From positions 186,001 to 250,000 of the forward strand of contig NZ_QNTQ01000004.1 in NCBI RefSeq assembly GCF_003298775.1: a stretch of 64,000 bases of DNA. Direction: 5' to 3'. Both the position numbers and the translations under genes were made by a program. The notes beneath the pieces are model-generated. The model saw only the letters and a list, made by a program, of their open reading frames with translations. It was not told where the DNA came from and ran no database searches. Source of the DNA: Rhodosalinus halophilus (GTDB lineage Bacteria; Pseudomonadota; Alphaproteobacteria; Rhodobacterales; Rhodobacteraceae). Below are positions 51,668 through 59,987 of this stretch, in pieces (position 1 is the stretch's first letter; every line of letters begins with the position of its first letter).

Positions 51668-51990
51668 CCAGAGCGGATTTCGTGATCGCCACGGCGGCGA
51701 TCCTTTTCGTGGCCTTCTGCCTGGGCTGGTTCGCGCATTGGCTGGTGCATCGCTTCACGCGAGTGTCGCGCACCGACATGGGCGAACTCGAGAAGATGGC
51801 CCAGGAGCTGCACGAGGCCGAGGAGACGCGCGACCAGGCGATCACCTACATGCAGCAGCGCGAGGCGGAGCTTTCCAACCAGCTCCACCAGACCGAGGCC
51901 GAACTCGCCGCGGCGATGGAAGGCCTGCGCGACGCGCGGCGCGAGGCCGAGGAACTGCGCGCCAGGCTGGAACGGATCGAGGCGCGCTGA
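51664..51990 (+). CDS. Membrane-anchored coiled-coil protein
   Basis: 108 residues. One N-terminal membrane segment (about 6-27) is followed by a continuous helix rich in E, A, R, Q (about 38-107: MAQELHEAEETRDQAITYMQ and onward), a clear coiled coil. Its ATG overlaps the OmpA-like stop (ATGA, 51664-51667), so the two are made together and probably interact at the inner membrane or periplasm. Function unknown. No family name recognised. Confidence 0.8.
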   Translation: MTRADFVIATAAILFVAFCLGWFAHWLVHRFTRVSRTDMGELEKMAQELHEAEETRDQAITYMQQREAELSNQLHQTEAELAAAMEGLRDARREAEELRARLERIEAR

Positions 51991-52027
51991 ACACGCGTAG
52001 GGTGCGTGCTCCGCACGCACCACGCCG

Positions 52028-52471
52028 TCACCAGCGCCCGAGCGCCGCCTCGTCCTCGTCCCGCGCGGCCACCCAGTCGGCGCCGCGGGCGGTGATCTCG
52101 CGCTTCCAGAAGGGCGCGCGGGATTTCAGGTAGTCCATCAGGAACTCGGCGGCGGCGAAGGCAGAGGCCCGGTGCGGCGCGGCGGTGGCGACCATCATGA
52201 TCACCTCGCCCGGTGCGAGCCGACCGTGCCGGTGGATCACCAGCACGTCACCGAGCCCCCAGCGCGTCTGCGCCTCCTCGGCGATCCTCGCCAGCGCCCT
52301 TTCGGTCATGCCGGGATAGTGCTCGATCTCCATCGCCTGCAGGTCGCCCTGCGCCGTGTCGCGCACGATGCCCGCGAAGGTCACGACCGCGCCCTGCCCC
52401 TCCTGTCGCGCCGCGAAGGCGCCGCATTCCGCGCCATAGTCGAAGGCTGCCTCCTGCACGCGCACGCGCAT
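52028..52471 (-). CDS. moaE: Molybdopterin synthase catalytic subunit
   Basis: 147 residues. Inserts sulfur into precursor Z to form molybdopterin, together with MoaD. GAVVTFAGIVRDTAQGDLQAMEIEHYPGMTERAL (residues about 28-62) and HRHGRLAPGEVIMMVATAAPHRASAF (about 80-105) are the family blocks, and KSRAPFWKRE holds the active-site lysines. Follows moaD by 3 bases on the same strand. Part of a pgsA-moaD-moaE row. Confidence 0.95.
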   Translation of the reverse strand: MRVRVQEAAFDYGAECGAFAARQEGQGAVVTFAGIVRDTAQGDLQAMEIEHYPGMTERALARIAEEAQTRWGLGDVLVIHRHGRLAPGEVIMMVATAAPHRASAFAAAEFLMDYLKSRAPFWKREITARGADWVAARDEDEAALGRW

Positions 52472-52474
52472 CGC

Positions 52475-52720
52475 TCAGCCCCCGGTCATCGGCGGGAAGA
52501 AGGCCACTTCGCGCACGCCGGCCAGCGGCGCGTCGAAATCGGCGAGTTCCTGATCGACGGCCACGCGCAACGCCGAGAGATCGGCGAAAGCCATCGCGTA
52601 GCGCTCCTCGCGCGCGCGGAGCTCCTCGACCAGATCGGCCACCGTGGCCGCCTCCGTCTCGACCCGCTCCTTCGGCAGGCCGATCCGCTCGCGCACCCAG
52701 GCGAAATAGAGAACGTCCAT
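52475..52720 (-). CDS. moaD: Molybdopterin synthase sulfur-carrier subunit
   Basis: 81 residues, ubiquitin-like fold, ending in MTGG. The C-terminal Gly-Gly is adenylated and thiocarboxylated to donate sulfur to MoaE. It starts MDVLYFAWVRERIGLPKE, typical of MoaD. It lies 4 bases after pgsA and 3 bases before moaE, so all three are probably one transcript. Confidence 0.94.
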   Translation of the reverse strand: MDVLYFAWVRERIGLPKERVETEAATVADLVEELRAREERYAMAFADLSALRVAVDQELADFDAPLAGVREVAFFPPMTGG

Positions 52721-52724
52721 CGCG

Positions 52725-53384
52725 TCAGTCCTTCAGATAGGGCAGCGCCTTGCGGAAGTATTCCCAGCCGGTCCAGAGCGTGAGAAGCGCCGCGATCCAG
52801 AGCAGGACGAGCCCCGCATAGCCCGAAACGACCATGCCCTGATACATCCAGCGCAGGCCGCGCACGTCCTCGACCTCGCCCGCCAGCACCGCATCGAACA
52901 TCTCCTGCCCCATGCCGTAGATCTCCATCCCCAGATAGTGCTCGAAGACGCCCTGCGCAAAGAGGATGGCGATGGCCAGCATCTGCACCGTGGTCTTCCA
53001 CTTGGCGAGCTGCGTGACCCTGAGCGTGCCGGCCGTGGCGCCCAGGAACTCGCGCAGCCCCGAGACGAAGACCTCGCGGAAGACGATCACCGTGGCCGGC
53101 AGCACCACCCAGGGCGAATAGGACGAGTAACCCACGATCACCATCAGCGCGATCACCACCATCGCCTTGTCGGCGATCGGGTCCAGCATCGCGCCCAGCT
53201 TCGTCTCCTGCCCCCAGGCGCGGGCGAGGCGGCCGTCGATCCAGTCGGTCGCGGCGGCCGCGAGGAACAGACAAAGCGCGAACCAGTCGGCCCAAGGCCG
53301 GTTGAAGTAGAGGAACATCACCGCGACCGCCGGCGCGGCCAGAAGGCGCAGGATCGTGAGGATATTGGGCAGGTTCCACCGCAT
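52725..53384 (-). CDS. pgsA: CDP-diacylglycerol-glycerol-3-phosphate 3-phosphatidyltransferase
   Basis: 219 residues, membrane enzyme making phosphatidylglycerophosphate. The CDP-alcohol phosphatidyltransferase motif D-G-x2-A-R-x8-G-x3-D-x3-D is complete in DWIDGRLARAWGQETKLG followed by AMLDPIADK. About five or six hydrophobic segments. From memory, uvrC often sits upstream of pgsA in related genomes; here the next gene upstream is modC instead. Co-directional with moaD-moaE. Confidence 0.93.
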   Translation of the reverse strand: MRWNLPNILTILRLLAAPAVAVMFLYFNRPWADWFALCLFLAAAATDWIDGRLARAWGQETKLGAMLDPIADKAMVVIALMVIVGYSSYSPWVVLPATVIVFREVFVSGLREFLGATAGTLRVTQLAKWKTTVQMLAIAILFAQGVFEHYLGMEIYGMGQEMFDAVLAGEVEDVRGLRWMYQGMVVSGYAGLVLLWIAALLTLWTGWEYFRKALPYLKD

Positions 53385-53453
53385 GGCCGCTCCATAGCGC
53401 GTCCCGCGCAGTGGGGAAAGGCGCGCGCGCCGGCCCCGGTTCCCGCCCCGCGC

Positions 53454-54539
53454 TCAGCGCGCGCCGACGTCTTCCGGCGCGACCGAGACGCTCTTGACCA
53501 CCGCGTGGACCGGCACGCCCGGGGCGAGACTCAGCGCGGCGACCGAGCGGCGCGTCACGCGTGCGAGCACGCGGCCCGCGGGGGTGTCGAGCGCGACGAT
53601 CGCGCCCGGCCCGTCGCCCGGCCGCACCTCGCGCACCGTGCCGGGCAGGATGTTGAGCGCCGATAGCCCGGCGGGCGCGCCGCGCGAGAGGAGCACCTCA
53701 TGCGCGGCGATGCGGACACGCGCCCTCGCACCCTCGGCCCGGGCGATGCGCGGCAGGAAGAGCTGCACGCCGCCCGCCGAGAGTTCGGTGAGACCGTCCG
53801 CGTGATGCGCGACGACTCGCGTCTCGAGCACCGCGCCCACCTCGCGCGGCCCCAGCGGCGTGACGCCGGGATCGCCGAGCACCTCCGCCGCCGGTCCCTG
53901 CGCCACGACACGCCCCGCCTCCAGCGCGACGACCGTGGTGGCCAGCCGCGCCACTTCGGAGGCGGCGTGGCTGACATAAAGGATGGGCACCGCCACCTCG
54001 TCGCGCAGCCGCTCGAAGTAGGGCAGGATCTCGGCCTTCCGCGCCTCGTCGAGCGCGGCGAGCGGCTCGTCCGCGAGGATCGCCGCCGGTGCCGAGAGCA
54101 ACGCACGCCCGATGGCCACCCGCTGCTTCTCGCCGCCCGACAGCGCCCCGGGCCTCCGGTCGAGCAGGTGCCCGATCCCCAGCATCTCGACGATGCGGCC
54201 CATGTCTTCGCGCCGCGCGTCCCGCGGGGCGAACCAGGCGCCATAGCGGAGGTTCTGCCGCACCGTGAGATGCGGCAAGAGCCGCCCCTCCTGAAAGATC
54301 GTGCCGAGCCGCCGGCGATGCGGCGGAAGCCAGACGCGCGCCTCGGTGTCGGTCAGCACGCGCCCGTCCACGGCGATGCGCCCCCCCTCGGGCCGCAGCA
54401 GCCCGGCCACCGCGTTGACGATCGTGGTCTTGCCCGAGCCCGACCGCCCGAAAAGCACGGTGACACCGGCCGGCGCGTCGAAGGCGGCGTCGAGCGTGAA
54501 GCCACCGAAGCTGTGCCGGATCCGCACCTCCAGCGTCAT
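53454..54539 (-). CDS. modC: Molybdate ABC transporter ATP-binding protein
   Basis: 361 residues. Walker A GRSGSGKTT (residues about 31-39), Q-loop in GTIFQEGRLLPHLTV, signature LSGGEKQRVAIGRAL (about 133-147) and Walker B ILADEPLAALD. A C-terminal TOBE/molbindin domain (about 290-355, LSALNILPGTVREV) binds molybdate. Powers molybdate uptake with ModA and ModB. Its ATG overlaps the modB stop by 4 bases. A longer in-frame reading through modB is only a GC-driven artefact. Confidence 0.95.
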   Translation of the reverse strand: MTLEVRIRHSFGGFTLDAAFDAPAGVTVLFGRSGSGKTTIVNAVAGLLRPEGGRIAVDGRVLTDTEARVWLPPHRRRLGTIFQEGRLLPHLTVRQNLRYGAWFAPRDARREDMGRIVEMLGIGHLLDRRPGALSGGEKQRVAIGRALLSAPAAILADEPLAALDEARKAEILPYFERLRDEVAVPILYVSHAASEVARLATTVVALEAGRVVAQGPAAEVLGDPGVTPLGPREVGAVLETRVVAHHADGLTELSAGGVQLFLPRIARAEGARARVRIAAHEVLLSRGAPAGLSALNILPGTVREVRPGDGPGAIVALDTPAGRVLARVTRRSVAALSLAPGVPVHAVVKSVSVAPEDVGAR

Positions 54540-55228
54540 GCGCCGCCCACCCGCGCGGCGACGCGGCGCGCGATCCATTCCGACAGCAGCAGGGCCCCCA
54601 TGGCCACGCCCACCGAGACGAGAACCAGCCGCGTCGCCGCATCCTCGCCGCCCGGCACCTGCAAAAAGGCGTAGATCGCGGAGGGGATGGTGCGCGTCTC
54701 GCCGGGGATGTTCGAGACGAAGGTGATCGTCGCGCCGAACTCTCCCATCGCCTTGGCGAAGGCGAGGATCGCGCCCGCGACGACGCCCGGCAGGATGAGC
54801 GGCAGCGTGACGGTCACGAAGACCCAGGGCGGCGAGGCGCCCAGGGTGGCGCTCGCCTGTTCGAGCCTGGGGTCCACCGCCTCGATCGACAGCCGGATCG
54901 CGCGCACCATCAGCGGAAAGGCCATGACCCCGGCGGCGAGCGCCGCGCCCGTCCAGCGGAAGGCGAAGACGATGCCGAGTTCCGAGAGCGGCCCGCCCAC
55001 CGGCCCCTGCGTGCCGAAGGTCAGCAGCAGCAGATACCCCGTGACCACCGGCGGCAGGATCAGCGGAAGGTGCACGAGCCCGTTGAGCAACTGCTTGCCG
55101 GGGAAGGACCAGCGCGCCAGCGCATAGGCCGCGAGGATGCCTAATGGCAGGCTCGCCACGGTCGCCCAGAGCGAGACGCGCAGCGACAGCGCGACCGCCT
55201 GCCACTCTTCCGGGCCGAGCCAGTCCAT
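54536..55228 (-). CDS. modB: Molybdate ABC transporter permease
   Basis: 230 residues with five or six membrane segments. The permease EAA-like loop EQASATLGASPPWVFVTVTLPLILPG (residues about 135-160) contacts ModC. Begins MDWLGPEEWQAVALSLRVSL. It follows modA by 3 bases and overlaps modC by 4. Inner-membrane channel for molybdate (also tungstate) import. Confidence 0.95.
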   Translation of the reverse strand: MDWLGPEEWQAVALSLRVSLWATVASLPLGILAAYALARWSFPGKQLLNGLVHLPLILPPVVTGYLLLLTFGTQGPVGGPLSELGIVFAFRWTGAALAAGVMAFPLMVRAIRLSIEAVDPRLEQASATLGASPPWVFVTVTLPLILPGVVAGAILAFAKAMGEFGATITFVSNIPGETRTIPSAIYAFLQVPGGEDAATRLVLVSVGVAMGALLLSEWIARRVAARVGGA

Positions 55229-55231
55229 GCG

Positions 55232-56014
55232 CTAGTCCGCGACCACGATGAATCCCTGCCGCTCGAAGGCGGCCCGCGCCTCGGGCCCCCGCAGGTAGTC
55301 GAGGAACGCGGCTTCCGCCGCCACGTCGCGGTTGGCGAGGTCAGCCGCAGGATAGACGATGGGCGGATGCGACGCGGCGGGGAAGGTGCCGATGACGGTG
55401 ACGTCCTCTTCGGCCACGGCGTCCGTGGCGTAGACGATGCCGTAGGGCGCCTCGCCCGTCGCGACGAGCGCGAGCGCCGCGCGCACGTTGTCGGCCTGCG
55501 CCACCCGCGGAGCCACGCTCTCCCAGAGGCCGAGGCTCTCCAGCGCAGCCTTGCCGTAAATGCCTGCAGGCACCGCCTCGACCAGCGCCATGGCGAGGCG
55601 CCGCTCGCCCAGAAGCCCCGCGAGGTCGAGCCCGGCGCCGATCTCGACCGGCGCGGCCTCCGGCCCGTGCGCGATCAGAACGAGCGAATTCCGCAGAAGA
55701 TCGACCCGCGTGCCCGTCTCGAGCAGCCCGTCTGATTCCAGCGCATCCATCCAGCCCGGATTGGCCGAGATGAAGATGTCGGCGGGCGCGCCCTGCTGGA
55801 TCTGGCGGGCGAGCGCCGAGGAACCGGCGAGCGAGACGGCGACCTCGTGCCCGGTGGTGGCCTCGAAGCCCGCCTCGATCTCGGCCATCGCGTTCGTCAG
55901 GCTGGCCGCGGCGAAGACGGTGATCCGGTCGGCCAGGACGGCGCCGGCGGGCAGCAGCGCGGCGAACACCCCCATGGCGGCGGCGAGACCTGTCCTGCGA
56001 TGGCGGCTGGACAT
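55232..56014 (-). CDS. modA: Molybdate ABC transporter periplasmic binding protein
   Basis: 260 residues. Signal peptide 1-28 (ending AGAVLA) before DRITVFAAASLTNAM. The oxyanion ligands come from AAASL and from AGSSALARQIQQGAPADIFISAN (residues about 62-84). First structural gene of modA-modB-modC. The 69-base gap to modE contains an inverted repeat (56037-56054) that may be a ModE operator. Confidence 0.94.
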   Translation of the reverse strand: MSSRHRRTGLAAAMGVFAALLPAGAVLADRITVFAAASLTNAMAEIEAGFEATTGHEVAVSLAGSSALARQIQQGAPADIFISANPGWMDALESDGLLETGTRVDLLRNSLVLIAHGPEAAPVEIGAGLDLAGLLGERRLAMALVEAVPAGIYGKAALESLGLWESVAPRVAQADNVRAALALVATGEAPYGIVYATDAVAEEDVTVIGTFPAASHPPIVYPAADLANRDVAAEAAFLDYLRGPEARAAFERQGFIVVAD

Positions 56015-56036
56015 GAGGGCAACCTTCGGGATTGGT

Positions 56037-56054
56037 TATGTTCCGCGAAACATA
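56037..56054. promoter_or_regulatory. Possible Mo-box upstream of modA
   Basis: TATGTT, 6 bases, AACATA, centred 31 bases before the modA start, in the short modE-modA gap. ModE operators from memory are AT-rich inverted repeats of the TATAT/ATATA kind; this fits in form. It may repress modABC when molybdate is plentiful. Confidence 0.4.
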
Positions 56055-56083
56055 TTGCCTTCGGCCCGATGCGCGCACAAGCG

Positions 56084-56467
56084 CTATTTCTCGCTGGACA
56101 TATCCGACAGCAGCCCCCGGATCGCCTCGATCTCCGCGGCGCCGGCCTCTGCCGTGATCGCCTCGAGCTTCCGATAATGGGCGAGCACCGCCGCACCCGC
56201 CGGAGTCAGCCGCGCCCCGCCGCCGCCGGCGCCGCCGCGCGCGCGCTCGACCAACGGCTCGCGAAAGGCGGCGTTCAGCTCCTCCACCAGCGACCAGGCG
56301 CGCTTGTAGCTCATCGCCATCGCCCGGCCCGCGCCCGCGATCGAGCCGGTGTCGCGGATCCGTTCGAGCAGATCGGCCTTGCCCGGCCCCAGCATCGCCG
56401 CCTCGCCGAAGAGGATGCGGATGCGCAGGCTGGCGGCGTGCTGTCCGTCGCTGTGGTCGGGCTTCAT
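56084..56467 (-). CDS. modE: ModE-type molybdate regulator, DNA-binding domain only
   Basis: 127 residues. LysR-like winged helix: RIRDTGSIAGAGRAMAMSYKRAWSLVEELN (residues about 38-67) is the ModE helix-turn-helix region. The molybdate-binding TOBE domains of full-length ModE (about 260 residues) are absent, so sensing must occur differently or through another protein. The start is taken at the ATG at 56467; a GTG 16 codons upstream is possible. Lies upstream of modA on the same strand, with an inverted repeat in its own promoter region. Confidence 0.82.
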   Translation of the reverse strand: MKPDHSDGQHAASLRIRILFGEAAMLGPGKADLLERIRDTGSIAGAGRAMAMSYKRAWSLVEELNAAFREPLVERARGGAGGGGARLTPAGAAVLAHYRKLEAITAEAGAAEIEAIRGLLSDMSSEK

Positions 56468-56487
56468 GCGTGCAGCATGCCAGCGCG

Positions 56488-56513
56488 GCGATATGCACCA
56501 CAAGTCATATCGC
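56488..56513. promoter_or_regulatory. Possible Mo-box upstream of modE
   Basis: Perfect 8-bp inverted repeat GCGATATG, 10 bases, CATATCGC. It lies in the 81-base gap between the P450 stop and modE, about 20 bases ahead of the modE start. The ATAT cores resemble ModE operators, which suggests autoregulation. Confidence 0.5.
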
Positions 56514-56548
56514 ACGGCTCGGCCACCCTTCCCGGACAGCGGACGGGA

Positions 56549-57961
56549 TCAGTCGGCCGCAGGCGATGCCGCCTCGGCAGCCACGGGCGCCTCTCGGGGT
56601 GCCGGCGTCGCTGCGCGCGACGAGACACGCAGCCAGATGCCCTCCCGCGCACGCACCGTCAGATGCGCAACAGGCACCGGCGGGGGCCGGTCCGTAAGCT
56701 CCACCCGCAGGTCGCGCAGCAGGCGCGACAGCAGGAGCACGCCCTCGACCATCGCGAAGCCCGCACCAGTGCAGACGCGCGGCCCGGCCGAGAAGGGCAT
56801 GTAGGCCTCGCGGGCGCAGGCGCGGCCGTTCTCCGTCTCCCAGCGCGCGGGATCGAAACCGTCGGGGTTCTCCCACAGCCGCGTGTGGCGATGCTGATGC
56901 CATGGCGAGAGAACGATCTGCGCCCCGCGCGGCACCGCGCGGTCGCGGAAGCGCTCGGGCCCGGTCGCCTCGCGCACCATCATCGGCACCGGCGGGTAGA
57001 GGCGCAGCGCCTCGCGGAAGACGTCGCGCGCGATGCGCAGCCGGGGCACGGCAGCGAAGTCGGGGGCCAGATGCGCGCGCGCCTCGTCGGCCACACGATC
57101 CTGCCACTCGGGGAAGAGCGCCATCAAATAGAGGGTCCAGGCCAGCGCCGAGGCCGAGGTCTCGTGCCCTGCGAGAAAGAAGATCGCGACCTGATCGACC
57201 ATCTCTTCGGTCGTGAAGGTCTCGCCCGTTTCCGGGTCGCGGGTCGTCATGATCTTGGTGGCGAGGTCGTCCGGGGCGGTTCCCTCCTCGATCGCGCGCA
57301 TGCGGTCGGCGGTGAGCTCGGTGATGAGCGCGCGGATCGACCGCGCCGCCGCCCGCGTGCGCCGCCGGTGCCCGCGCGGCAGCCAGCGCGGCAGCGGCAC
57401 GAAGGCGGCGGCGTTCAGGATCGGCTGCGTGCGCTGATAGGCGCGAAACTCGTGGAAGACGCGGGCGGCGAGCCTGTGCTCGATGGGAATCGAGAAGAGC
57501 GTGCGGAAGATGACGTCGGCGGCCGCGTGGCTGGTCTGCTCCTCGATCTCGACCTCCTCGCCCGCATGCGCGGCGAGCCGTGCCGCGGCCGCCTCCGCAG
57601 CGTCCCACATCGCGGGAAAGGTGTCCCTGAGCCGCCCGCCCTCGAACGCGGGGTCGATGATCCGGCGCTGCCGCTTCCAGGTCTCGCCGTTGGTCAGGAA
57701 GACGGACTCGCCCAGAAGCGGGCGCAGCCCTTCGGATATGCGGTTCGACTTGGGGAAATCCTCCGGCCGCTCCTTGAGCACCAGGCGCACGAGATCGGGC
57801 TGATTGACGAGATAGGACCTGAAGAAGGGCGTGCGGAACTCGGCCATCCACGCGCGGTAGAGCCGCGCCGGCTGCGCCGACAGGATGTCGGCCCGGAAGA
57901 GCCTCAGATAGCGCCAGAGCGAGACGCGATCGGCGCGCGACGCGGGCTTGGGCGGGATCAT
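56549..57961 (-). CDS. Cytochrome P450
   Basis: 470 residues, no membrane anchor. I-helix AGHETS at 264-269, ExxR E317-R320 and heme loop FSAGPRVCTG (390-399) with thiolate Cys397. All key residues are present, so it should be active. Its length and K-helix region resemble class II-like bacterial P450s rather than CYP101-type camphor enzymes. Substrate unknown; fatty acids or alkanes are possible. The start overlaps the stop of the membrane hydrolase gene upstream (57958-57961), so they are coupled. No ferredoxin or reductase gene is next to it. Confidence 0.92.
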   Translation of the reverse strand: MIPPKPASRADRVSLWRYLRLFRADILSAQPARLYRAWMAEFRTPFFRSYLVNQPDLVRLVLKERPEDFPKSNRISEGLRPLLGESVFLTNGETWKRQRRIIDPAFEGGRLRDTFPAMWDAAEAAAARLAAHAGEEVEIEEQTSHAAADVIFRTLFSIPIEHRLAARVFHEFRAYQRTQPILNAAAFVPLPRWLPRGHRRRTRAAARSIRALITELTADRMRAIEEGTAPDDLATKIMTTRDPETGETFTTEEMVDQVAIFFLAGHETSASALAWTLYLMALFPEWQDRVADEARAHLAPDFAAVPRLRIARDVFREALRLYPPVPMMVREATGPERFRDRAVPRGAQIVLSPWHQHRHTRLWENPDGFDPARWETENGRACAREAYMPFSAGPRVCTGAGFAMVEGVLLLSRLLRDLRVELTDRPPPVPVAHLTVRAREGIWLRVSSRAATPAPREAPVAAEAASPAAD

Positions 57962-59169
57962 GCGGCGCGGCTCGTGTATTTGGAGAGCGCCCGCTCGATG
58001 CGCGAGCGCGAGGGCCGCCGGCCGGCGAACCGCGCGGCCAGCGTGCGCGGCCCTGCCGTGATACGGAAGTAGTCGTAGTCTCCCGGCCGGTCGAAGGCGC
58101 AGAGATACTGGAAGTGCAGCCGGAAGAAGCGCCAGCGCAGCTCGCGCCAGCGGGCGGGCGACAGCGTCTGGGTGAAGGCCGCCGAGATCACCAGCGGCCA
58201 ACGCTTCCCGGGCCCCGCCACGCCCGAGACCGCGACCGGATCGCAGAGCGCGAAGGCGCAGCCGTCGCCCGGCGCGGTCACGTCCACCCAGGTCAGGTCG
58301 TCGCGTTCGGACAGATAGGCGAGATCCGCGCGCAGCCGGTCCGCCGCCGGCAGGAAGGAGACCATCGGCACCACCTGCCCCAGCGAGAGGAAGCCCAGCG
58401 CCGGGCCATTGGCCGGCACGCGGCCCGCGCGGACGAGATCGGCAAGCACCGAGACCGCGAGATGCGCGCCCGAGGAATGACCGACGACGAGCACCTCGTC
58501 CCAGTCTTCGGTCAGTGCCTCCCCGATCCGGTCGGCGAACGCGCGCAGCCGCGCCTCGAGCGCCGGCGGGTTCGCGCCGCGCCAGCGCGCGGAGAAGGCG
58601 TAGTCATGCATCAGGTAATAGGCGAAGAGTCGACCGTCCTGCTTCTTGAACCAGGCGAGAAGGGGCCAGATCACGGCAAGCCCGGCCGGCGCCGCCCAGG
58701 GGGCGATCGCCCGGGCCAGCGCCGCGCCCAGGGCCCAGGCGGCCAGCAGCGCCACGGCGAGCTGCGCCAGAAGCATCGCCACCGGATAGAGCGCGGCGAT
58801 CACCGGCCCCTTGCGCAGCCGCATCAGCCGCCAGAGCGCGCCGGTCGCACCGTAGGTCCAGGCCGTCCGGACGAGCTGGCCATAGGTCGCGAGGATGCCC
58901 TGCGCCATGCTGTCGCGCACGATGTCGGACCAGACCAGAACCTCGACCTCGGTTTCGACCTTAGCGCCCTCGATCCGCGCCGCGACGTGCCAGCCGTAGC
59001 CCGGCTGGCCGGTGCGGGGGTGCAGGGACAGCTCGTAGCCCGAGATCTCCGCCTGCGCGCGACCTTCCTTGCGATAGAGTTCGCGGTATCTGCGCGGGTG
59101 AATCGGGTCGTAGCCGGGGATGTAGAACACCCGGCGCCGCGCGACCGTTCCGTCCGTCCTGCCACCCAT
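57958..59169 (-). CDS. Membrane-anchored alpha/beta hydrolase-like protein
   Basis: 403 residues, name not known. Starts with a soluble part including VFYIPGYDPIHPRRYRELY (residues about 14-32). Two hydrophobic segments (about 123-150 and 160-174) follow. Then comes a hydrolase core with the nucleophile elbow VVGHSSGAHLAV (S232). A C-terminal arginine-rich tail follows. Probably a lipase or esterase on the cytoplasmic face of the membrane. Translationally coupled to the downstream P450, which suggests joint action on one lipid-like substrate. Confidence 0.75.
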   Translation of the reverse strand: MGGRTDGTVARRRVFYIPGYDPIHPRRYRELYRKEGRAQAEISGYELSLHPRTGQPGYGWHVAARIEGAKVETEVEVLVWSDIVRDSMAQGILATYGQLVRTAWTYGATGALWRLMRLRKGPVIAALYPVAMLLAQLAVALLAAWALGAALARAIAPWAAPAGLAVIWPLLAWFKKQDGRLFAYYLMHDYAFSARWRGANPPALEARLRAFADRIGEALTEDWDEVLVVGHSSGAHLAVSVLADLVRAGRVPANGPALGFLSLGQVVPMVSFLPAADRLRADLAYLSERDDLTWVDVTAPGDGCAFALCDPVAVSGVAGPGKRWPLVISAAFTQTLSPARWRELRWRFFRLHFQYLCAFDRPGDYDYFRITAGPRTLAARFAGRRPSRSRIERALSKYTSRAA

Positions 59170-59237
59170 CGGCCCTCTCCGACTGTCCGCAGGCTACTCC
59201 TGCAATCGGGCGAGAGTAAGGCCGGCGGCCCGCGCCC

Positions 59238-59987
59238 TCAGCCCAGCGCGGCGAGCGCCGGGAAGGTCTCCAGCAGCCAGAAGGAGAAGGCCGAGAACCC
59301 GCCGGTCAGCATCAGCAGCCCGATGGTCCAAAGAAGCAGGCCCATGACCTTCTCGATCCGGTCCATGTGCCGCTTCATCCAGGCCATCAGCCCCGAAAGC
59401 CGCGGCAGGAAGGCCGCCACCAGCAGGAATGGCACGCCGAGCCCGATGGCATAGACCCCGAGAAGTGTCGTGCCGCGCGTCATGTCGGCCTCGGACGCGG
59501 CGAGCGACAGGATCGCGCCCAGCTGCGGACCGATGCAGGGCGTCCAGCCGAAGGCGAAGGCGAGGCCAAGGACATAGGCGCCGAAGGCGCTGCCGGCCCG
59601 GTCGCCTGCGTCGAGCCGCGCCTCGCGGTCGAGAAAGCCGATGCGGTAGACGCCGACGAAATGCGCGCCGAACGCCATCACGATCACGCCGGCGATCGTG
59701 TTGAACCATCCTTGATAGGCCAGAAAGGCCCGCCCGACCGCGGAGGCGGTGAAGCCCAGAAAGAGAAAGACCGTCGAGAGCCCCAGGACGAAGAAGAAGG
59801 CCGGCAGCAGCGCGCGGTTGCGGCCCCGCCCGGCGCTGAGTTCGCCGAGCGAGACCCCGCTCATGTAGGCCAGATAGGGCGGCACGATCGGCAGCACGCA
59901 GGGCGACAGGAACGATATCACCCCTGCGAGCAGCGCCACGGTCATGGCGGGGATCAGCCCCGCGTCGATGATCTCGATCCCGAACAT
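59238..59987 (-). CDS. ccdA: Thiol-disulfide transmembrane protein CcdA
   Basis: 249 residues, six membrane segments. The two redox cysteines are in LSPCVLPIVPPY (near residue 30) and FGWTPCIGPQLG (near 147). It passes electrons from cytoplasmic thioredoxin to periplasmic proteins, chiefly for cytochrome c maturation. The start is the ATG after GGAG, and 22 upstream in-frame residues are left out. Divergent from the TusA-like gene, 100 bases apart. Confidence 0.92.
   Translation of the reverse strand: MFGIEIIDAGLIPAMTVALLAGVISFLSPCVLPIVPPYLAYMSGVSLGELSAGRGRNRALLPAFFFVLGLSTVFLFLGFTASAVGRAFLAYQGWFNTIAGVIVMAFGAHFVGVYRIGFLDREARLDAGDRAGSAFGAYVLGLAFAFGWTPCIGPQLGAILSLAASEADMTRGTTLLGVYAIGLGVPFLLVAAFLPRLSGLMAWMKRHMDRIEKVMGLLLWTIGLLMLTGGFSAFSFWLLETFPALAALG

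Noticed and set aside
53454-55205. A fused ModB-ModC reading frame of 583 codons
   Set aside because: modB is read in another frame with a proper start and stop. The upstream part of this frame is an Arg/Ala/Gly-rich shadow, and ModC has its own ATG at 54539.
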